The translations under genes were made by a program, and so were the position numbers. This document shows positions 7,849-16,209 of a stretch of 64,000 bases of DNA, one piece after another; position 1 is the stretch's first letter, and each line of letters starts with the position of its first letter. The DNA comes from Roseicyclus marinus. GTDB lineage: Bacteria; Pseudomonadota; Alphaproteobacteria; Rhodobacterales; Rhodobacteraceae. The stretch lies in NCBI RefSeq assembly GCF_036322625.1, contig NZ_AP027266.1:2793001-2857000 (forward strand). The letters are read 5' to 3'. The notes beneath the pieces are model-generated. The model was not told the origin of the DNA. It searched no databases and saw only the letters and a program-made list of their open reading frames with translations.

Positions 7849-8785
7849 GGACAGATGGCACCCGGTCAGGGCGATCGGTTTCCTCGCCCTTGGGCTGATG
7901 CTCTATGTGGGGCTATTTCTCTGGTCCGACCAGGTGCGCGAGACGCACGCAGGGCGCAACCCGTTTCATCGGATCGCCCAGGCCCCTATCCAGAGCGACT
8001 GGATCATTCTCGGGGCATCCCATGCCCTGCCGCTTGGCTTTGACGGCATTCCCAACAGCTTGCGCACGGCCACCACCCAGACCACGCTTACACTTGCCGT
8101 GCCAGGGGGAGGCCCTGCCGTGACACGCCTTGTCGCTGAACGCTATTTCGCAGACCATGAGGCCGGTAGCGTCCTCGTCGTGCTGGACGCCTTTACCTTT
8201 GCCGATGCCCGGTGGAATGAAGATCGACTGGGGGACAGCGACATCCTGCCCAAGATGCCGGCAGATCCCCTGACCTTTCGTGTCCTGCTGCGGGCGGTCC
8301 CTCGCGGCCTTCCAGTAGGGACCTTGCTGGCCTATGTCACAGGTTTTGCGCGGATCAACGACCGCGCCCGTTTCGAGACCGATCGTTGGGAGGCCGAAGG
8401 CCGCTTCGACAACACCTCGCGCCCATCGGAGGCGGCCGATGCCGCACGGGTCGCCTATCTTTATCCCGATGCGCCGTCCGAGGCTTCCATCCAACAGGGT
8501 CTTGCCGACATCGAAGCGCTGATTGGCCTGACGCGAGCCCACGGGGCGCGGATCGTTCTGGTCTTTCCGCCCCTGCCGGAACGGTTCGCAACGCGCCTGC
8601 CCGAAATACCGGGGCTTAAACCGCGGTTGGCAGCTCTCGCCGGGCGGCTTGGTGTACCCTTGATTGATCACCAAGGCCTCATCCCCGATGCGCAATTCTA
8701 CTTCGATACGGATCATTTGAACCGCAGCGGCGTTCAGCTGTGGCTGGAGCGAGGATTGGGAACGATCCTGCGCGGGGAACAATGA
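7835..8785 (+). CDS. SGNH/AlgJ-like acyltransferase partner
   Basis: 316 residues: one N-terminal transmembrane anchor (about 14-32), then a periplasmic SGNH-like domain. Ser62 lies in LGASHAL, and the DxxH dyad is D291-T-D-H294 in FYFDTDHLNRSG, as in AlgJ/AlgX-type enzymes. It overlaps the MBOAT gene by 14 bp, so translational coupling is expected. Together they should O-acylate a periplasmic or exported substrate. An alternative start 10 codons upstream lies deep in the MBOAT gene and is less likely. Confidence 0.78.
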   Translation: MQASEDRWHPVRAIGFLALGLMLYVGLFLWSDQVRETHAGRNPFHRIAQAPIQSDWIILGASHALPLGFDGIPNSLRTATTQTTLTLAVPGGGPAVTRLVAERYFADHEAGSVLVVLDAFTFADARWNEDRLGDSDILPKMPADPLTFRVLLRAVPRGLPVGTLLAYVTGFARINDRARFETDRWEAEGRFDNTSRPSEAADAARVAYLYPDAPSEASIQQGLADIEALIGLTRAHGARIVLVFPPLPERFATRLPEIPGLKPRLAALAGRLGVPLIDHQGLIPDAQFYFDTDHLNRSGVQLWLERGLGTILRGEQ

Positions 8786-8852
8786 CAACCATCAATGCCG
8801 GGCTTTCCCGATGTCGCCATTCCTTCGAGACCGAGAGAGGGATAACGCGGCG

Positions 8853-9008
8853 ATGACCGGTCAGAATGTCCATCTGTTCGCGGCGGCGCGGGATGTTGGA
8901 ACCTGCCTTGTCGGCGGCATCGACGGCCCTGCGATCAGCGCGGCCGGTGATCTCGACACCCTTGAATTCATCACCAGCATCCAACCCGTCCGTTGGCCCG
9001 CCGAATAA
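8853..9008 (+). pseudogene. Remnant of nitroreductase-family protein (C-terminal piece)
   Basis: About 51 residues resemble the end of a nitroreductase: GQNVHLFAAARDVGTCLVGG matches the AxQNxxLxAxxxGLGTxxVGG flavin-binding block, and IQPVRWPAE the terminal PVGxP segment. The larger N-terminal part is missing, and the region between these blocks looks deleted. An ATG with a weak upstream AGAGGGA exists, so a short peptide could still be made. I treat it as a decayed gene. Confidence 0.45.
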
Positions 9009-9021
9009 GGCAAATACCGCA

Positions 9022-9450
9022 ATGACCCTTTCAACCAATGACCCCTCCCTCGACCTGAATATCCCGGTCACGACCGTTGAGGTGATCATCGATTTGGCAC
9101 GCAACCTTCAGGGCAAGGTGGAAGCATCACTTTTCGGCACTGAAGCTGCCGATCCGGATGACTTCGAAATCGATATTCTCGAGGACCGCGGTGTCGATCC
9201 CGCAGAAATCGCCTTCAAGACCTTCATCGAGGACCTCACCGAAGATGCTCAGATCGATCTCGTGGCTTTGACCTGGCTAGGTCGAGACGACGGGGACTGG
9301 TTCGAGCTTCGAAGATTGGCGGCGGAGCGGCGGGAGATCACCACGAGCGATTACCTCAGGTCCTTGCCGTTGCTCGCGGATTATCTGGCCGGTGGTCTTG
9401 CAGCCTACGAGGCATTCTTTGACACGGCGATCGAGGGACATCCGATTTGA
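9022..9450 (+). CDS. DUF3775 family protein
   Basis: The 142-residue acidic soluble protein contains EDAQIDLVALTWLGRDDGDW near the middle, resembling the family motif (E/D)xQxxLVALxWxGRGD of DUF3775, common in alphaproteobacteria and of unknown function. The ATG at the 5' end was chosen because the upstream in-frame extension overlaps the nitroreductase remnant. A box of the FNR type follows directly after its stop. Confidence 0.7.
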   Translation: MTLSTNDPSLDLNIPVTTVEVIIDLARNLQGKVEASLFGTEAADPDDFEIDILEDRGVDPAEIAFKTFIEDLTEDAQIDLVALTWLGRDDGDWFELRRLAAERREITTSDYLRSLPLLADYLAGGLAAYEAFFDTAIEGHPI

Positions 9451-9455
9451 AGCCA

Positions 9456-9469
9456 TTGCGCGCCGTCAA
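9456..9469. promoter_or_regulatory. FNR/CRP-type box without an adjacent gene start (TTGCG-CGCC-GTCAA)
   Basis: The right half GTCAA and the CGCC spacer are identical to other boxes in the window; the left half keeps only TTG. It lies six bases after the DUF3775 stop and some 400 bp before the next gene, so its target is unclear. Confidence 0.35.
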
Positions 9470-9847
9470 TTCAAGGATCGAAGAATCGTCGCATTCTGAA
9501 GATCCCGGTGGGAGGAGCGAGATCAGAAAAGAGATGTCCAGAAGCGCCTGAAAACGTGAAAGGGCAAACCGATGATCTGATCTGGTGTGGAGACCCGGCG
9601 GGCCGGTCCGTCGCGAGCCAATGCTGAGCGCCTCGGGGGAGACCTTGACGGTGGAAGCGGGTCGCGACGGATCGGGTTCGGCATTGATGCGCGAGTTGGA
9701 GCGGTTGGAAACCTGCGAATGTCAACTTGCCTGCCCGCGCCATCGCGCGTCGATGCCGTTCCGAATGGTTAGCGGCTCCTTGCCTAGGCGCAGGTAACCG
9801 GACGCGGCACGGCACAGCCCGAAAACCCGTCCGAATGCCTAAGCCAC
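9470..9847. other. Intergenic region, about 380 bp, no supported gene
   Basis: Frames on both strands are open over 60-130 codons, but none has a ribosome binding site or recognisable protein features. The box at its left edge makes a non-coding transcript or long leader for the helix-hairpin-helix gene possible; this is speculative. Confidence 0.3.
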
Positions 9848-9874
9848 TTGGCACGATTGAAAAGTGACGATGCC

Positions 9875-10777
9875 ATGCCTGATGCAGCTGTCATGCTGGA
9901 GCACTCAGACGCATCCGAAAACACCCGGATCGCCGAACGTCTCCGACGCTATGCAGACCTTTTGGAACGGCAGGGCGTGGACGGATACCGCGTGCGTGCC
10001 TACCGCGCTGCGGCATCCGAGGTCGACGCACTTTCCGAACCTTTGTCCGATCATCTGCATCGCGGTGGTGTCGAAGGGCTGATCCGACTAAGGGGCATCG
10101 GCCGGGGGATTGCCGCGGCCATTGTCGAAATGCTGACAACCGGCACATGGCGACATCTGGACAGGCTCGAGGGCGAGCTGGCACCCGAACGCCTGTTCGC
10201 GACAATCCCGAGCATAGGTGCCGTTCTTGCTAAGCGGCTCGCCCAAATGTTGGAACACCACACGCTCGAGCATCTGGCGGCGGATTTGCGCAGCGGCGAA
10301 GCGGACTTTCCGGGCATTGGCCCGCGCCGCCGCGCCGCCATTCTTTCTGTCCTCGACCAGCACCAGGCGCGCCATCCGTCCATCCCCAGTCTATACACGC
10401 GATCTCTGCCGGAACCACCGGTATGGCTTCTGCTCGCGACCGACGCTCTCTACAGGCGCAAGGCCTCGGCCGGCACGTTGCGCCGGATCGCACCGCGCAG
10501 GTACAACCCGACCGGCGAGGCCTGGTTGCCGATCCTCGAGACGCGCCTCGACGGCTGGAACCTGAAAGCCCTCTACTCCAACACGGCCCGGGCACGCCGG
10601 TTCGACCGCGTGCTCGACTGGGTCGTGATCTCCTTTCATCGCGACCATGGACGCGAGCGACACTGCACGGTCGTCACGGAAACGCATGGGGCGTTGGCTG
10701 GGCAGCGGGTTATCCGCGGTCGAGAAGAGGAATGTCGCGCGCATTACAAGACAACGCTGGCCGAACAATCGACTTGA
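9875..10777 (+). CDS. Helix-hairpin-helix protein (PolX N-terminal-like)
   Basis: The 300-residue protein resembles the N-terminal DNA-binding part of PolX polymerases. It has a helical domain (about 13-60, AERLRRYADLLERQGVDGYR) and two helix-hairpin-helix motifs (LIRLRGIGRGIAAAIVEML, and ADFPGIGPRRRAAILSVL). The polymerase palm and PHP exonuclease are absent. The C-terminal 110 residues (LDGWNLKALYSNTARA onward) are a separate domain I cannot name. A TTG start nine codons upstream is an alternative. A role in DNA binding or repair is inferred. Confidence 0.65.
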   Translation: MPDAAVMLEHSDASENTRIAERLRRYADLLERQGVDGYRVRAYRAAASEVDALSEPLSDHLHRGGVEGLIRLRGIGRGIAAAIVEMLTTGTWRHLDRLEGELAPERLFATIPSIGAVLAKRLAQMLEHHTLEHLAADLRSGEADFPGIGPRRRAAILSVLDQHQARHPSIPSLYTRSLPEPPVWLLLATDALYRRKASAGTLRRIAPRRYNPTGEAWLPILETRLDGWNLKALYSNTARARRFDRVLDWVVISFHRDHGRERHCTVVTETHGALAGQRVIRGREEECRAHYKTTLAEQST

Positions 10778-10950
10778 CCCAAATTGTCTCACCTCGGGCG
10801 TATGCCTGTGGCGGCCTGTTTGCACGCCAAACATCACGCTCAGCGCGTGAGCGCATCGCAGCCTTTGGCGTGCGATAGGCGTCATTTCAACCCAAACGTC
10901 AGGCCGTATGACAGTGCATTGTGCAGCTTCTTGTCCAACGGCACCTGCCA

Positions 10951-10964
10951 TTGAGCGCCATCAA
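10951..10964. promoter_or_regulatory. FNR/CRP-type box (TTGAG-CGCC-ATCAA)
   Basis: The right half ATCAA is the FNR consensus and the left half has one mismatch. It lies 67 bp before the start of the cytochrome c gene, an activator-like position. Part of the same set as the boxes at 2.8, 12.2, 17.7, 20.3, 22.2 and 28.3 kb. Confidence 0.5.
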
Positions 10965-11031
10965 TGCGATCTGCCTGTCCTCTCCGCACTCTTCCTTCGA
11001 GCAACGACCCTACACCCTGAAGGAGGCTTCC

Positions 11032-11454
11032 ATGACTGAATTCCGATCGAAACTGATCCATATTACCATTTTCGTCTGCCTAGCCATTGGCCTGATAACC
11101 CATGAAGGCTTTGCCCAAGCAGACGAAATCGGGCGTCTCGAATACGTTTACAACTGTTCTGCCTGTCACGGTGAAAACGGACACGGCGATGGGCCGGTCG
11201 CGGGCTATTTGAATGTCGATACGCCCAGCCTTACGACGCTTGCGCAGCAAAACGACGGGATGTTCCCGCTGCTGCGTATCATCCAGATCATCGATGGTCG
11301 GTCAGGCGTCGGTCCCCACGGCACGATCATGCCGGTTTGGGGGGAGCGGTTCATCGCCAGTGAAATCGAGGATCGCGGCCCATATGGGGCGGAAATCGTC
11401 GTACGCGGTCGCGTCCTGTCCCTCGCCAGATACCTCGAGTCCATCCAGGAGTGA
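11032..11454 (+). CDS. Exported class I cytochrome c
   Basis: 140 residues: an uncleaved-looking or cleavable N-terminal hydrophobic signal (about 8-28, ending GFAQA), CSACH haem motif near residue 42, GENGHGDGPV following it, and TIMPVWG near 103 supplying the distal Met. These are features of small periplasmic cytochromes c that feed terminal oxidases. AAGGAGG lies six bases before the ATG, and an FNR-type box 67 bp upstream. Monocistronic; a strong hairpin separates it from the convergent HSP20 gene. Confidence 0.85.
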   Translation: MTEFRSKLIHITIFVCLAIGLITHEGFAQADEIGRLEYVYNCSACHGENGHGDGPVAGYLNVDTPSLTTLAQQNDGMFPLLRIIQIIDGRSGVGPHGTIMPVWGERFIASEIEDRGPYGAEIVVRGRVLSLARYLESIQE

Positions 11455-11474
11455 ACGAAGGGCCTGCCTCGACC

Positions 11475-11521
11475 GAAAAAAGATGCCCGGCGGCCCGAGT
11501 GAACACTCGAACCGCCGGGCA
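11475..11521 (-). terminator. Rho-independent terminator of the HSP20 gene
   Basis: A 10-bp GC stem (TGCCCGGCGG / CCGCCGGGCA) with a second inner stem (GAGT / ACTC) is followed, read leftward, by six consecutive T residues. That is a complete intrinsic terminator for the leftward HSP20 transcript. The hairpin can also stall the rightward cytochrome transcript but lacks a T-run on that side. Confidence 0.82.
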
Positions 11522-11568
11522 CCTCCGGCACTCTGGGGCGAAAGTGCCGGCAAGTCGGCCCATGGGGC

Positions 11569-12102
11569 TCAGGCCGCCTTGACTGCGATCTTCCGTTCGG
11601 CCGCCCTAGCGACCTCGGTCTTGGGGATGATGATCGTGAGCACGCCGTGCGACAGCTGCGCCGTGATCTTTTCGGCATCGGATCCGGCAGGAAGCGCCAT
11701 GGTCCGATGAAATGCGCCATAACGCCGTTCGTTCAAAAGGTAATCGGATTTTTCTTCGCGCTTTTCCTCGGTTTTCTCGCCGCGGATTGTCAGCACATTG
11801 TCGTGCAAGGTGATATCGACATCCTCCGCCGCCAAACCCGGCAACTCGGCGGCAATGCGAAATTCACCGTTGCAATCGACCACCTCCATCACGGGGGCGA
11901 GCCGCCAGGAGATCGGCTCGAGAACGCGGCCCGTCGCGCGCCTTGTCATCGGATTGCGCCAAAAACCGCTGCCGAAATCGTCGAACAATCGGTCGATCTC
12001 TTCGCGCAGGGACGTGATTGGCCCCCAACCTTCGGATGCCGGCGCGCGCGTTTCGGTCTCGCTGTTGCGCTGGATGTCGATTGACTCTTTTTGCCTTGTC
12101 AC
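11569..12102 (-). CDS. Small heat-shock protein, HSP20 family
   Basis: 177 residues with the alpha-crystallin domain (about 60-165): VVDCNGEFRIAAELPG, then DNVLTIRGEKTEEK, then the signature GAFHRTMALP and GVLTIIIPK. These ATP-independent chaperones hold unfolding proteins. The start is GTG, selected because GGAGGAAAT lies seven bases upstream; longer in-frame extension lacks family similarity. A perfect TTGAC-N4-GTCAA box lies 86 bp upstream. An intrinsic terminator follows. Confidence 0.9.
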   Translation of the reverse strand: MTRQKESIDIQRNSETETRAPASEGWGPITSLREEIDRLFDDFGSGFWRNPMTRRATGRVLEPISWRLAPVMEVVDCNGEFRIAAELPGLAAEDVDITLHDNVLTIRGEKTEEKREEKSDYLLNERRYGAFHRTMALPAGSDAEKITAQLSHGVLTIIIPKTEVARAAERKIAVKAA

Positions 12103-12187
12103 AATATTTCCTCCAATGAACGGACATGTGCCTTTTCTCGAACAAGACACATGAGAACATGATTGAAGAATGGCTGCAGCGAGGGCA

Positions 12188-12201
12188 TTGACGACGGTCA
12201 A
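12188..12201. promoter_or_regulatory. FNR/CRP-type box, perfect palindrome (TTGAC-GACG-GTCAA)
   Basis: Perfectly symmetric half-sites around four bases. It lies between the divergent HSP20 and GAF/PAS genes, 86 bp before the former and 130 bp before the latter, and so could serve either. Confidence 0.6.
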
Positions 12202-12331
12202 GACTGGCTGAGGTACCATAGGTGGCAAAAGTAGTCTCGGGACGAAAAGCCATGAAATTTCATCATTGCCGCTTTTTTAAGCTCCGGCGGGTCGTGTTCC
12301 CGCAAGGTGGAACCACAGGGAAATTTGGCAA

Positions 12332-13771
12332 ATGGCCGACGTGTCAGATCTGCAAGATATCTCAGCTGACTTGCTGCGCGTGGATTGGTCCGCGAACGAA
12401 CTGGGGCCGCTTTCGGGATGGGATCTGCGCTTGCGCACGATGGTGGGCTTCGTGTTGCGGAGTGCGCCGCCAATCTGCCTGTTCTGGGGTCCGTCCGGTA
12501 CCATGTTCTTCAATGCCGCTTGGCAGGACGCACTTGGCCCCCTTCAGTCGGAGGCATTCGGGTGGCAGGTCTCTGCGTTGGACGAGCCGCTCGCTGCGGC
12601 CTACCGCGATGCGCTTTCTTCATCGGCGGCATATGAACGCCCAGCTTTCGCAGCAGCCTTGACACCGGTGATGTGGCGTTTGTTGGTCGATCGGCCTGGC
12701 GCATCGCTATCCTGTCGTGCCGTACCAGGCGAGGCCGGACAGGTCGAGGGTATCTTGGTACAGCGCATGAGTGGTCCGGGATCGGCACCGGACCTTAAAA
12801 ACAGAAGCGTCTTCTTGCTGCAGCTGGGGGATGCCCTTAGCCAGCAGGAAGACCCGGAAATCGTTCAGGCAATCGGAACGCGGATGCTGGGCCAAATGCT
12901 TTACGCTGACCGCGCCAGCCTGGCTGAAATCGACATGGAGGCAGGTGTTGCCAGGGAAGGGATGGAATATCGGCGGGACGCTGAAGCCCCGCCCCATGAG
13001 ACGTTGCATCGTCTCCAAAAGCCAGGAGGACCCGCGCTAGGCCTTTTGAATAAGGGCCTGCCTTTGGTCATCTCGGATTTTGCTCAGGTCGACGGTGAAC
13101 CAAGCGAAGCTATCGCGTCCGAGATCCTCAGCTATGCGGTGGCACCTTTTCGCGCGCAGCTATCGGTTCCGGTCATGCGAAAGGACAGGCTGGAGGCCGT
13201 CATGACCATCCGGTTCAACGAGCCTCACCCCTGGACCGCGGACGAACTTGCCATCGCCCATGATGCGTCCTCACGGATCTGGGAGGCGATGGAACGCGCG
13301 CGCGCACAGGCGGCAGCGCGTCAATCAGAATTGCGCCTCAGGATTGCGCAAAAGGCTGCCAGGGTAGCGACCTTCGATTGGCAGATCGGCGACAGGTCTG
13401 TGATCTGGAGCACCGAGGCTCTCAATATGCTGGGTCTGAGCACTGGAGCCCTCGGCGGCACCTACGAGGACTGGATCGCGACAATCCATCCTGACGATCT
13501 TTCATATGCAACCAACCAGATCGAATGGGCGCTGGAAGATGGTGAACTCGAAGGAGAATGGCGCGTTCGCCGCGCCGACGGACAGGTGATCTGGGTCCTT
13601 GTCCGTGGGGTTGTGGACAAGGGTCCCATGGGGCGTCCGAAGCGCCTGACTGGGGCGCAGGTTGATGTGACGGATCGTGTTCGCTCGGAGCAGGACACAC
13701 GGGCCCTGATAGCGGATCTCAGTTCCCAGATAGCCGAGTTGCGCCGCTATCTTGGAAAGGATGAGACCTGA
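12332..13771 (+). CDS. GAF/PAS sensor protein without an output domain
   Basis: 479 residues. N-terminal PAS-like region (about 5-140, WDLRLRTMVGFVLRSAPPICLFWG), a GAF domain (about 150-330), and a C-terminal PAS/PAC (about 345-460, with HPDDLSYA and GEWRVRRADGQVIWV typical of PAS_3). The chain ends in a short helix (LIADLSSQIAELRRYLG) where a HisKA kinase or cyclase would normally begin, yet no transmitter follows. It could be an orphan input module that binds a separate partner, or a truncated histidine kinase. The next gene, an FNR-like regulator, converges on it with a 4-bp gap. Confidence 0.72.
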   Translation: MADVSDLQDISADLLRVDWSANELGPLSGWDLRLRTMVGFVLRSAPPICLFWGPSGTMFFNAAWQDALGPLQSEAFGWQVSALDEPLAAAYRDALSSSAAYERPAFAAALTPVMWRLLVDRPGASLSCRAVPGEAGQVEGILVQRMSGPGSAPDLKNRSVFLLQLGDALSQQEDPEIVQAIGTRMLGQMLYADRASLAEIDMEAGVAREGMEYRRDAEAPPHETLHRLQKPGGPALGLLNKGLPLVISDFAQVDGEPSEAIASEILSYAVAPFRAQLSVPVMRKDRLEAVMTIRFNEPHPWTADELAIAHDASSRIWEAMERARAQAAARQSELRLRIAQKAARVATFDWQIGDRSVIWSTEALNMLGLSTGALGGTYEDWIATIHPDDLSYATNQIEWALEDGELEGEWRVRRADGQVIWVLVRGVVDKGPMGRPKRLTGAQVDVTDRVRSEQDTRALIADLSSQIAELRRYLGKDET

Positions 13772-13775
13772 ATTC

Positions 13776-14678
13776 TCAATGTGCGTGGTAGCCGTTGTAT
13801 GATCGACGGATGGCCCCGCCTGTCCGCATCGCACCTTGCGGCAGCGATGTATCGCTGGGGCCCTTCGCAAGGATCGCTGGCGAGATAGGCTCGTTGTTCT
13901 CGATTTTGGAGCTTCTTGGGCCATCGGTAATGACCATGCCCTTTCGATCCTCACGACGATCCAAACCTGCAAGTTCAGCAAGCGAACCCATGTCCCTGAT
14001 CAGGAACCGGCTTGGTGTCACGCTGCGAAGCATGCTCCGTTCGCTCAGGTATGTCAGCGTCCTGCTGATCGTCTCGAGGGTGGAACTGCAGAAATCCGCC
14101 CAATCCTTGCGGCTTACCTGCATGGTCAACAGAATACTTCCATCCGGCAGGGGTTCCACTGGCATGAACTCTGCGGCGAGCACGATAAACGCCATGATGC
14201 GCTCCTTGCTGTTGAGCGCACCCCGTCGCCAAACCATCTCGAGCTGCCTTGTGTGCTGACGCATGACTTCTGCCAGGACTTCGGCCCTGATCGCCTTGTC
14301 GGTTGTGATCGCATGACGAAAGGTTGCTGGTTCGAAGATACAGATCTCGGCGTCCGTCGCGGCGACGACCGCAGGACCGAACCCCAACCCCATGATGTCG
14401 CCAATCAGATCGCCGGGGACGATGAAGCCGAATACGCTTCGCCGACCATCCATAAGGATCCGCTCCGTGCGCAAATATCCCTTGCGCAGGATGCCGATGA
14501 TTTTGGGGCGTTCGGTTTCGTCCTGAAGTCGTGTCTCGTTTCTGACCGTTCTGATCCGAAGCGGCCCGTTCAGGCCCTTCAAGGCGGAAGTCTGTCGCAC
14601 GGCCCGGCACAGGCGTCGCGCTTGCAAGGGACAAGAACTACACGTTTCCTTGCCGGACACTGAATGCGAAATCGTCAT
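13776..14678 (-). CDS. FNR-type regulator with putative Fe-S cysteines
   Basis: 300 residues in the Crp/Fnr family. N-terminal CSSCPLQARRLC gives Cys13, Cys16 and Cys24. A further Cys113 follows the cyclic-nucleotide-like beta-roll, matching the four-cysteine pattern of oxygen-labile [4Fe-4S] FNR. The helix-turn-helix (about 190-220) keeps E-x2-SR in STLETISRTL, the residues that read TTGAT half-sites. About 70 residues beyond the usual end (after residue 230) form an unusual tail. I infer an oxygen-responsive activator of the boxes in this window; nitric oxide sensing is possible too. It lies 46 bp after the host-attachment gene on the same strand. Confidence 0.83.
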   Translation of the reverse strand: MTISHSVSGKETCSSCPLQARRLCRAVRQTSALKGLNGPLRIRTVRNETRLQDETERPKIIGILRKGYLRTERILMDGRRSVFGFIVPGDLIGDIMGLGFGPAVVAATDAEICIFEPATFRHAITTDKAIRAEVLAEVMRQHTRQLEMVWRRGALNSKERIMAFIVLAAEFMPVEPLPDGSILLTMQVSRKDWADFCSSTLETISRTLTYLSERSMLRSVTPSRFLIRDMGSLAELAGLDRREDRKGMVITDGPRSSKIENNEPISPAILAKGPSDTSLPQGAMRTGGAIRRSYNGYHAH

Positions 14679-14724
14679 TTCAGGCTCCTATCCCCTCATA
14701 ACGGCAAGATCCAAACCGCAAGGC

Positions 14725-15180
14725 TCAGGTTTGCCGATTGATCAGCTCCTTGATCCGATCCCGCAGCTGGCGTTCCGGCAACGAGACCAGGTTCAGCGGC
14801 AATTCGAGAAAAACCGTCGCCCAGAGGGTCGCGGGGAATTCGTTACGCACGATGCCGAGCATGCGCGGCTCGGCAAAAACAGCCAGGCGTTGAAAGTCAC
14901 CCGCCCGGCGATGTTTCTCCAGCATCCCGGCGGTGTCGCCGGCAAAATCCTGCATGTCGCGCAGCACCGGATCGCTCCCCAATTCCATGGCGGAACGGCG
15001 CCCGCTGCGATCCGATGAAAAGCTGCGTCCGGGTTGATCCGACAGGATATCTCGCAGGTGCGTGGATGGCGCACGGCTCAGAAGTTCGATCTGATCCTCG
15101 CCATCCATGTTTTCGACGCCACGCAGGACACGTGCGCGCACCCCGTTCATTACGAGGGCCCAGGTTCGCGACCCAGCCAT
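14725..15180 (-). CDS. Host-attachment protein family (AtsA-like)
   Basis: 151 residues. It begins WALVMNGVRARVLRG and has FAEPRMLGIVRNEF near 108 and LPLNLVSLPERQLRDRI near the C-terminus, which match the family named protein required for attachment to host cells (PF10116). The fold resembles eRF1 domain 1; the true function is unsettled, and members often occur in stress clusters. GGGAGCGAGG precedes the ATG. Probably cotranscribed with the FNR-type gene. Confidence 0.78.
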   Translation of the reverse strand: MAGSRTWALVMNGVRARVLRGVENMDGEDQIELLSRAPSTHLRDILSDQPGRSFSSDRSGRRSAMELGSDPVLRDMQDFAGDTAGMLEKHRRAGDFQRLAVFAEPRMLGIVRNEFPATLWATVFLELPLNLVSLPERQLRDRIKELINRQT

Positions 15181-15244
15181 CCTCTCGCTCCCGCCATCGT
15201 TTCACCCACAAGTGAAGTGACCATAGAGACAGGGGTGTTGGCAT

Positions 15245-15258
15245 TGATAATTCGCAAT
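15245..15258. promoter_or_regulatory. Weak FNR/NNR-type box (TTGAT-AATT-CGCAA)
   Basis: The left half is consensus; the right half keeps only CAA. It lies in the AT-rich gap between the divergent host-attachment and Crp/Fnr genes. That gap (15181-15414) is the likely promoter region of both, and autoregulation is possible. Confidence 0.35.
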
Positions 15259-15414
15259 GACCGAAAAATCTGTGCTAATTTACTTCAGGTCAGCCGGTGA
15301 CCTTGCTTGCGACTGTGCCGTCAGCAGATGCGAAAGCGCTGCCAAGTTATTTTTTTGTAAACCTGTAATTCGTCAGCGGGCCATCGGTTTTGCAAATCCG
15401 CATTGGAAATTTTC

Positions 15415-16194
15415 ATGTCAAACGGATACAAGACAACAAAAAAATTATGTGCGTTCAGCGGTCTAGATCAGTTTGAAAACCTGCCAAGCCAGATCAAGTC
15501 CGACCTCGAAACCATGTGCCGACCTCAGTCCTATAAGTCTGGTGAGGTCATCGCCGAGATATCGACTCATCCGCCCTTCATCGGCGTCGTGAGCGAGGGC
15601 ATCCTCAGGATGCAAAAGTCCTTGCCCGATGGTCGCCAACACGTTGTTGGCTTGCTGGTCGCAGGTGACATGTTCGGGCGTGTCTTCAATGGCAACATGC
15701 ACTTTTCCGTAGAGGCTGCGACCGACGCGACCGTCTTTCAGTTCCAGCGTGGACCGATGGAGGACATCTTGATGAGTTCGCCGGAACTCGACAGGCTGAT
15801 CCTGCTCAATCTGACAAGCGAGTTGGATCGTGCCAGAGACTGGATGATCATTCTTGCCAATCCAAAGGTGCGCAGCAGGCTGACGGGCTTTATCCTTCTT
15901 CTCTGCACAAAGTTTCAGGCCATCACCGATCTGGTCAGTCTGCACGGCACGGATGTTCATGTCCGAATACCGATCAGCAGAACAGACCTCGCGCACCTCC
16001 TCGGAACGCGGGTCGAATCCATCAGCCGTGGGCTCCATGCTTTGGCTGACGACGGGTTGATCGAAATCCTGCGGCCAGATCTTGTGGCCATCCGGTGCTT
16101 CGAAGCACTCACTGACGAAATCGGTGATCCTGATCTTTTGGAGCAGGTGTCGTTGAAGAACATCGTTCGGGATATTCAAAAGAACCTGCAATGA
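15415..16194 (+). CDS. Crp/Fnr-family regulator without Fe-S cysteine cluster
   Basis: 259 residues: beta-roll sensor domain (about 40-125), dimer helix, and winged HTH (about 185-215) with TRVESISRGLHAL, which again carries the E-x2-SR recognition residues of FNR-like proteins. Only one Cys precedes the roll, so no [4Fe-4S] cluster as in FNR is expected. Members of this sort include the haem- or NO-responsive DNR/NnrR group and FixK. A TTG codon four residues upstream is possible, but ATG is preferred. The long AT-rich leader is distinct from its GC-rich surroundings. Confidence 0.82.
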   Translation: MSNGYKTTKKLCAFSGLDQFENLPSQIKSDLETMCRPQSYKSGEVIAEISTHPPFIGVVSEGILRMQKSLPDGRQHVVGLLVAGDMFGRVFNGNMHFSVEAATDATVFQFQRGPMEDILMSSPELDRLILLNLTSELDRARDWMIILANPKVRSRLTGFILLLCTKFQAITDLVSLHGTDVHVRIPISRTDLAHLLGTRVESISRGLHALADDGLIEILRPDLVAIRCFEALTDEIGDPDLLEQVSLKNIVRDIQKNLQ

Positions 16195-16209
16195 GCGGGG
16201 CACGCATGC

